DNA of 64,000 nt, taken from Nocardia inohanensis NBRC 100128. Lineage in GTDB: Bacteria > Actinomycetota > Actinomycetes > Mycobacteriales > Mycobacteriaceae. Location of the stretch: positions 124,001 to 188,000 of the forward strand of contig NZ_BDBK01000015.1 in NCBI RefSeq assembly GCF_001612945.1, read 5' to 3'. This document shows, piece by piece, positions 60,229 to 64,000 of this stretch; position 1 is the first letter of the stretch; the number at the start of each line of letters is the position of its first letter. The notes beneath the pieces are model-generated. The model made no database searches and was not told the origin of the DNA. It was given only the letters and a program-made list of their open reading frames with translations. A program made the translations under genes and the position numbers.

Positions 60229-61229
60229 TGAAATCCACCATGCGTCGTGTCACCGCGGCCGTGTTCACCGCCGCGCTCGCCGTGACAGCTCTCGGCAGCG
60301 CCGCCACCGCGGACCCCGCCAAGCCCTCGGCCATCACCTCGGTCGAAAAGGACGGCCGCACCTGGCATCTGAAGGTGTACTCCGCGGCCATGGACAAGGA
60401 GATCGTGGTCGACGTGCAGCGTCCGGCCGACGAATCCCGCCCCGCCCCGAACCTCTACATGTTCAGCGGTCTCGATGCCGGTGAAGGCGAAGCGAGCTGG
60501 CAGGGCCAGACCACCGCCCTGGAATGGCTGGCCGACAAGCCCGTCAATGTCGTCCTGCCCATCGGCGGCCGCGGCAGTTACTACACCGACTGGCTGCGCC
60601 CGGATCCCAAGCTCGGCGTCAACAAGTGGAAGACCTTCTTCACCGAGGAGCTTCCCCCGCTGCTGGACCGGCAACTGAACTCCACCGGCCTGAACGCCCT
60701 GGCCGGCGTCTCCATGTCCGGCACTTCGGTCCTGCAACTGGCCGAAGCGAAACCCGGCCTGTGGAAATCCGTCGCCGCCTACAGCGGCTGTGCCCAGATC
60801 GCCGACCCCATCGGCCGCCAGTTCGTGAAGTTCGTGGTCGAAACCTGGTCCGGCGGTAGCACCCAGAACATGTACGGCCCCGACGACAGCCCCCTGTGGG
60901 CCGAGAACGACCCGGTGGTCAATGCCGAGAAACTGCGCGGCACCAACCTCTACATCGCCACCGGCAACGGCATACCGCGCCCCGAGGACATCCAGTACTA
61001 CCTCTCCAATGCCCCCGGCAGCACCGGCGGCGTGAACCTCGGCCTCGGCATGGCGATCGAAGCCGCCGTCAACGGCTGCACCGCCAACCTGAAATCCAAA
61101 CTGGACTCCATCGCCATCCCCGCCACCTACCAGTTCAACCCGGTCGGCACCCACTACTGGCCGTACTGGGAAGACGACCTGCACAAGTCCTGGCCGGTCC
61201 TGGCACAGGGAATGGGCTTGCCGGACTGA
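60228..61229 (+). CDS. Secreted antigen-85-like esterase, translationally coupled to the Ter operon
   Basis: 333 residues from ATG 60228, inside the stop of the HAD gene (TGATG). The signal peptide spans residues 1-28 ('AAVFTAALAVTALGSAATADP'). It has an alpha/beta-hydrolase core of the mycolyltransferase family: 'NVVLPIGGRGSYYTDW', 'NKWKTFFTEELPPLLDRQL', nucleophile 'AGVSMSGTSVLQ' (Ser162), and C-terminal His in 'VGTHYWPYWEDDL'. It differs from classical antigen 85 in several loops. The coupling to Ter metabolite genes is unusual and may point to an envelope target for the Ter response. Confidence 0.88.
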   Translation: MKSTMRRVTAAVFTAALAVTALGSAATADPAKPSAITSVEKDGRTWHLKVYSAAMDKEIVVDVQRPADESRPAPNLYMFSGLDAGEGEASWQGQTTALEWLADKPVNVVLPIGGRGSYYTDWLRPDPKLGVNKWKTFFTEELPPLLDRQLNSTGLNALAGVSMSGTSVLQLAEAKPGLWKSVAAYSGCAQIADPIGRQFVKFVVETWSGGSTQNMYGPDDSPLWAENDPVVNAEKLRGTNLYIATGNGIPRPEDIQYYLSNAPGSTGGVNLGLGMAIEAAVNGCTANLKSKLDSIAIPATYQFNPVGTHYWPYWEDDLHKSWPVLAQGMGLPD

Positions 61230-61238
61230 GCTGTTCCG

Positions 61239-61706
61239 TCACAGACCCGCCAGTTTCCGGACGGCGGCGATCCGTGACCGGTCCTGCTCGGAATCACGGG
61301 CCGCCATGAGCGCGATCAGGTGAGCGGGCGCGGCGATCGGGATCCCGTCGTACCAGTCGATGCCGGCGCGCACCTCGTCCCAGGTGACGGCATCGTATTC
61401 GTAAGTGGCGTCGATGATCCCGGCCGCGCGGGTGGCACGCAGATAGAAACGCCCGGTCAGCAGCGCCGGATCGAGTGGGGTACGGACCTCGTCCTGCCAC
61501 GAGCGCACCCGCCAGCCACGGGCACGCAGGGTGGTGGTGAAGGCGTCCGGTCCGATCGACGGTGAGGGCAGCAGCAGATCGCAGTCGCGGATCGGCAGGT
61601 CCAAGGCCGCGCCGTAGCGCAGGTGCAGGGCGAGGCCACCGATCACCGCGTAGGGCACCCCGCGCATCCGCAGGGCGCGCAGGGCATCCCGATACGCGGC
61701 GATCAC
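61239..61706 (-). CDS. Nucleotidyltransferase-fold protein
   Basis: 155 residues from a GTG that overlaps the radical SAM stop by 4 nt (GTGA). The minimal nucleotidyltransferase core is 'MRGVPYAVIGGLALHLRYG' followed by 'DLPIRDCDLLLPS' with the Asp-x-Asp metal pair; then 'GWRVRSWQDEVRTPLDPAL', 'GIPIAAPAHLIALMAARDSEQDRSRIAAVRKLAGL' typical of the DUF1814/AbiEii-like group. The longer open frame upstream overlaps the radical SAM gene and is Arg-rich, so it is rejected. The partner protein is presumably the radical SAM enzyme. Confidence 0.78.
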   Translation of the reverse strand: MIAAYRDALRALRMRGVPYAVIGGLALHLRYGAALDLPIRDCDLLLPSPSIGPDAFTTTLRARGWRVRSWQDEVRTPLDPALLTGRFYLRATRAAGIIDATYEYDAVTWDEVRAGIDWYDGIPIAAPAHLIALMAARDSEQDRSRIAAVRKLAGL

Positions 61707-62755
61707 GCGGCGGTGCGCAGCAGCACGGCGGTCTCCGGATCCCAATCGGCACAAAGGTTTCCATTGGCGTGGTAGATCAGTTTGTGCACGGTGCCGGAGT
61801 GATGGCGGTCCTTCATGAGCTCGTAGTCGGAGGTTTCGAAGGTGACGTCGACGGCGTCCCGCCAGCGGCAGCGCAGGTTCCAGTAGTAGTACCCGCGCGT
61901 GTGCCGCAGCGGTGCGAAACCGGCGACCGGATCGCTTGCCGCGGGCCATATTTCGTCGAGCAGCGCCTCGATCGGCACCCGGTCGCGGGCGATGGTGCGC
62001 AGCGGCGCGTTCGGCTTGTACAGCTCACCCAGCCGGGAGAACTCGCGGAAAACCACATCGGTGACGCCCAATTCGTCACGCGCCCAAGCGAGATAGCTCT
62101 CCACCCCCGCCAGATCGTGTACGCCGGTCCGCTGGATGACGCAGACCAATCGCACCGGCACGGCCGCACCCAGCTGGCGGACGGTGCGTTCGAACACCGC
62201 GTTGTCCGAGACGGGTTTGCCGTCCCGGAATCGCATGATCAGATCATTGGCCGCCTGGTCCCGGGCGTGCCGGGACACCTCGGCCCGGTCCAGGCCGAAG
62301 CGCGCCAGCCGCGGAATCAACCGTGCCCCATGGGTTTCCCGCGCCAGACCGGCGGTATTGGTGTACAGGACCCGCTCGGTGATCGGCCCGTCGTGTGCGT
62401 CGAGCAGATCCAGCACCGCTTCCAGCCAATCCGGGTCGTCGGTCGCTTCCAGTCCCGAGAGCGAGAGCCCGAACGGCAGCCCGCGCAGTTCCGCCAAGAC
62501 CCGCTCCAGGCCCTCGAAATAGCCGGTGCCGGGGCGCAATCCGGCCGAGAGCACCGTGGCGTCGCGATGGCGCAGGGTCTCCGAGCAGAACACGCAGCGC
62601 GCGGAGCAGGGCTGCGCGGAGGCGAAGGGCGTGAAGGTCAAGGGCAGCGCGAATGTTCGTTCGATGCCGCCGATCCGGTGCCGGACCAGCTCGGCCCCGA
62701 GATCGACGCGATCGTCGACCCGCACGCCCGGGAATCGCTCTTCGATGATGGTCAC
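61703..62755 (-). CDS. Radical SAM protein
   Basis: 350 residues with the cluster motif 'CSARCVFC' (Cys50, Cys54, Cys57, CX3CX2C) at the start of a TIM-barrel; 'GLPFGLSLSGLEATDDPDWL' and 'VLYTNTAGLARE' follow. There is no SPASM cysteine set at the C-terminus, which reads 'YYYWNLRCRW...YELMKDRHHSGTVHKLIYHANGNLCADWDPE'. Radical SAM enzymes cleave SAM to a 5'-deoxyadenosyl radical; here the substrate is unknown. It is coupled to a nucleotidyltransferase. A perfect palindrome precedes the gene. Confidence 0.85.
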   Translation of the reverse strand: MTIIEERFPGVRVDDRVDLGAELVRHRIGGIERTFALPLTFTPFASAQPCSARCVFCSETLRHRDATVLSAGLRPGTGYFEGLERVLAELRGLPFGLSLSGLEATDDPDWLEAVLDLLDAHDGPITERVLYTNTAGLARETHGARLIPRLARFGLDRAEVSRHARDQAANDLIMRFRDGKPVSDNAVFERTVRQLGAAVPVRLVCVIQRTGVHDLAGVESYLAWARDELGVTDVVFREFSRLGELYKPNAPLRTIARDRVPIEALLDEIWPAASDPVAGFAPLRHTRGYYYWNLRCRWRDAVDVTFETSDYELMKDRHHSGTVHKLIYHANGNLCADWDPETAVLLRTAA

Positions 62756-62778
62756 AGGGTCCCCCGCCTTCTTGTTTT

Positions 62779-62793
62779 AGTCTTGACGACTAC
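62779..62793. promoter_or_regulatory. Palindrome TAGTC-N5-GACTA upstream of the radical SAM gene
   Basis: Perfect 5-bp inverted arms around TTGAC, 24-38 bp before the radical SAM start on the minus strand and next to an A/T-rich stretch. It is a likely operator for a dimeric regulator. Confidence 0.5.
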
Positions 62794-62832
62794 AATAGTG
62801 GGCGAGGGTCGATCCTGCCAGTCGTGAACACT

Positions 62833-63558
62833 TCAGTGCCCGGAGGTGACCGTCCGCACCTGCTCGATCGCCAAGGCGGCCTCGGGACCGGTGGCGGCGA
62901 CTTCGAGGCGGTGACCGGGGAGGACGCCGAGGGTGAGGACGCGGGTCAGGCTGTTGCCGGGGACCGGGCCGGCGCCGGTGGTGGCATTGCGGAGCAGGAC
63001 CTCCGCGTCCAGATCGTTGAGAGCGGAGACCAGTTCGGCGGCGGGCCGGGCGTGCAGTCCGTGCGCGTTGGTCACCTCGAAGACGGCGTCGGCTTGCGGG
63101 CGGGCGATCTGGGTGGTGTCTTCGGTCGGCGCGCTGACCGAGCGGGGGTGCCTGGGTGAGTCGCCGAGCTGGGTGCGCTTGGCATCGAGAGCGGATTCGG
63201 CTTCGCGGGCGGTCGCGGCGAGGTCCGCGCCGCCGCCGGCCGCCGCCAGGGCGGCCACCAGGCCCTCGACCAGCGGGGCGGCGCACAGGTGCACCTCGTG
63301 GGGGTCGGCCAGCAGATCCAGGGCGGTTTCGGCGGACAGGATCGCGCTGCCGAGATCCATCAGGAGCAGCACGCCCTCGCCGGTGTCGGCGGCGGTGATG
63401 GCATCGGCCACCGCTACCGCGTCGGTGCCCAGGGTCTGCTCGTCGAGGCCGGCGGCGATCTCGATCCGAACCGGCTGGGCGGGAAGCAGTTCCGTGGCCA
63501 GCGCGACCGCCGCCCGCGCGAGCGGGCGGCTGTGGGAGACCACCACCAGGCCGATCAT
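62833..63558 (-). CDS. dhaM: DhaM-type phosphotransferase subunit with fused HPr domain
   Basis: 241 residues. Residues 1-125 are an EIIA-Man-like domain with phospho-accepting His9 in 'VVSHSRPLA'; residues 155-241 are an HPr domain, 'NAHGLHARPAAELV', with His169 as the phosphorylation site. It relays phosphate from PEP through the PTS to the ADP bound in DhaL for dihydroxyacetone phosphorylation. There is no EI fragment, as in E. coli DhaM. It overlaps dhaL by 4 nt (ATGA), so they form one operon. Confidence 0.93.
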   Translation of the reverse strand: MIGLVVVSHSRPLARAAVALATELLPAQPVRIEIAAGLDEQTLGTDAVAVADAITAADTGEGVLLLMDLGSAILSAETALDLLADPHEVHLCAAPLVEGLVAALAAAGGGADLAATAREAESALDAKRTQLGDSPRHPRSVSAPTEDTTQIARPQADAVFEVTNAHGLHARPAAELVSALNDLDAEVLLRNATTGAGPVPGNSLTRVLTLGVLPGHRLEVAATGPEAALAIEQVRTVTSGH

Positions 63559-64000
63559 CGCAGCGCCTGCCGTGCGGCGCGGACGAGGAGGGCGGCGCTG
63601 GTCGCACCCGGGTCCTGATGTCCAGCACTGCGTTCGCCGAGGTAGGAGGCGCGGCCCTTGCGGGCGACCAGCGGAATGGTTGCGTCCCTGCCGGTTTCGG
63701 CCGCCAGCACGGCCGCGTCCAGCGCCGCCTCCGGTGCGGATTCCGCGGCGACCGCCTTGTCCAGGGCGTCGGCGGCGGGCTCCAGGGCATCGACCATGGT
63801 CTTGTCGCCGGGTTCGGCCTTGCCGCGGGCGAGCACGCCGTCCAGTCCGGCGCGGAAAGCGCGCGCGAAATCGCTTATCTCCGTACCGGATCCGATGGCC
63901 GGGGCGCAGCGCAGGAAGAAGGTGCCGTAGAGGGGGCCGGCGGCGCCGCCGATGCTGCGGATCAGCACCATGGCGGTCTGCTTGAACACCTCGGTGGGCG
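63555..64000 (-). CDS. dhaL: Dihydroxyacetone kinase ADP-binding subunit DhaL (5' end outside window)
   Basis: The visible 148 codons are the C-terminal two thirds of DhaL (usually ~210 residues), an all-helical barrel: 'IRSIGGAAGPLYGTFFLRCAPAI', 'GKAEPGDKTMVDALEPAADAL', 'GRASYLGERSAGHQDPGATSAALL'. The Asp/His residues that hold the Mg-ADP in the family should be in the missing N-terminus and in these loops. The frame runs to base 64000. dhaK is expected upstream, outside the window. Confidence 0.93.
   Translation of the reverse strand, partial: PTEVFKQTAMVLIRSIGGAAGPLYGTFFLRCAPAIGSGTEISDFARAFRAGLDGVLARGKAEPGDKTMVDALEPAADALDKAVAAESAPEAALDAAVLAAETGRDATIPLVARKGRASYLGERSAGHQDPGATSAALLVRAARQALR

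Overview
The window is high-GC actinobacterial DNA, most likely from the mycolic-acid-producing Mycobacteriales and best matching Nocardia or a close relative. The evidence is two antigen-85-type mycolyltransferase-like proteins, a mycobacterial-type Sdh1 succinate dehydrogenase operon, FadD5- and FadE10-like lipid enzymes, an intein-bearing dnaB beside rpsF-ssb-rpsR-rplI, a cyclic-di-AMP riboswitch ahead of an NlpC/P60 cell-wall hydrolase, and DUF5753/DUF397 regulator pairs. Genes are dense, many start at GTG, and neighbouring genes often overlap by 1-4 nt or tail to tail. I see no rRNA, tRNA, CRISPR array, insertion sequence or prophage.

Layout. 1-0.8 kb: end of a DUF5753/DUF397 regulator pair and a small membrane protein. 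0.9-4.4 kb: Sdh1 operon (minus strand). 4.8-11.6 kb: thiolase-like protein without catalytic residues, alpha/beta hydrolase, FadE10-like acyl-CoA dehydrogenase, AAA ATPase. 11.8-13 kb: c-di-AMP riboswitch, NlpC/P60 protein and an S4 RNA-binding protein. 13-17.9 kb: an operon of a degenerate polyketide-synthase-like protein, a ParB-fold protein and a CPA2 antiporter, preceded by a VapB-like orphan antitoxin. 18-37 kb: metabolic and transport genes (nitronate monooxygenase, FadD5, BBE oxidase, kinase/flippase fusion, SGNH hydrolase, ThrE, LysR, methyltransferases, FAD enzymes, HxlR with quinone-reductase-like partner, duplicated DUF6301/TY-Chap protein). 37-41.2 kb: erythromycin-esterase-like protein, a mycolyltransferase and small envelope proteins. 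41.3-47.7 kb: replication/ribosome block rpsF-ssb-rpsR-rplI-dnaB, followed by a free-standing intein-derived endonuclease. 47.9-51.8 kb: GT87-like protein, a CGNR regulator/EamA exporter pair with paired operators, DUF389 protein. 51.8-61.2 kb: a Ter stress module (TerA-like, DUF475, TerD; divergent operon of coiled-coil protein, HpcH/HpaI lyase, PRTase-StiP fusion, HAD phosphatase) translationally coupled to an Ag85-like esterase. 61.2-64 kb: nucleotidyltransferase plus radical SAM pair, then dhaM and dhaL of a PTS-type dihydroxyacetone kinase running off the window.

The most unusual items are: (i) an intact LAGLIDADG-bearing intein sequence outside any host protein, 38 bp downstream of dnaB, with all its splice-junction residues lost, next to a DnaB that carries its own class-3-type intein with two zinc-finger-like inserts; (ii) a KS-AT-KR protein whose KS and AT nucleophiles are both missing, in an operon with a ParB-fold protein and an antiporter; (iii) a Ter-metabolite biosynthesis operon whose last gene is a secreted mycolyltransferase-like esterase; (iv) a pair of inverted 19-bp operators between a CGNR regulator and an exporter. 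All functional calls rest on reading the sequence and on family knowledge; no database search was run.
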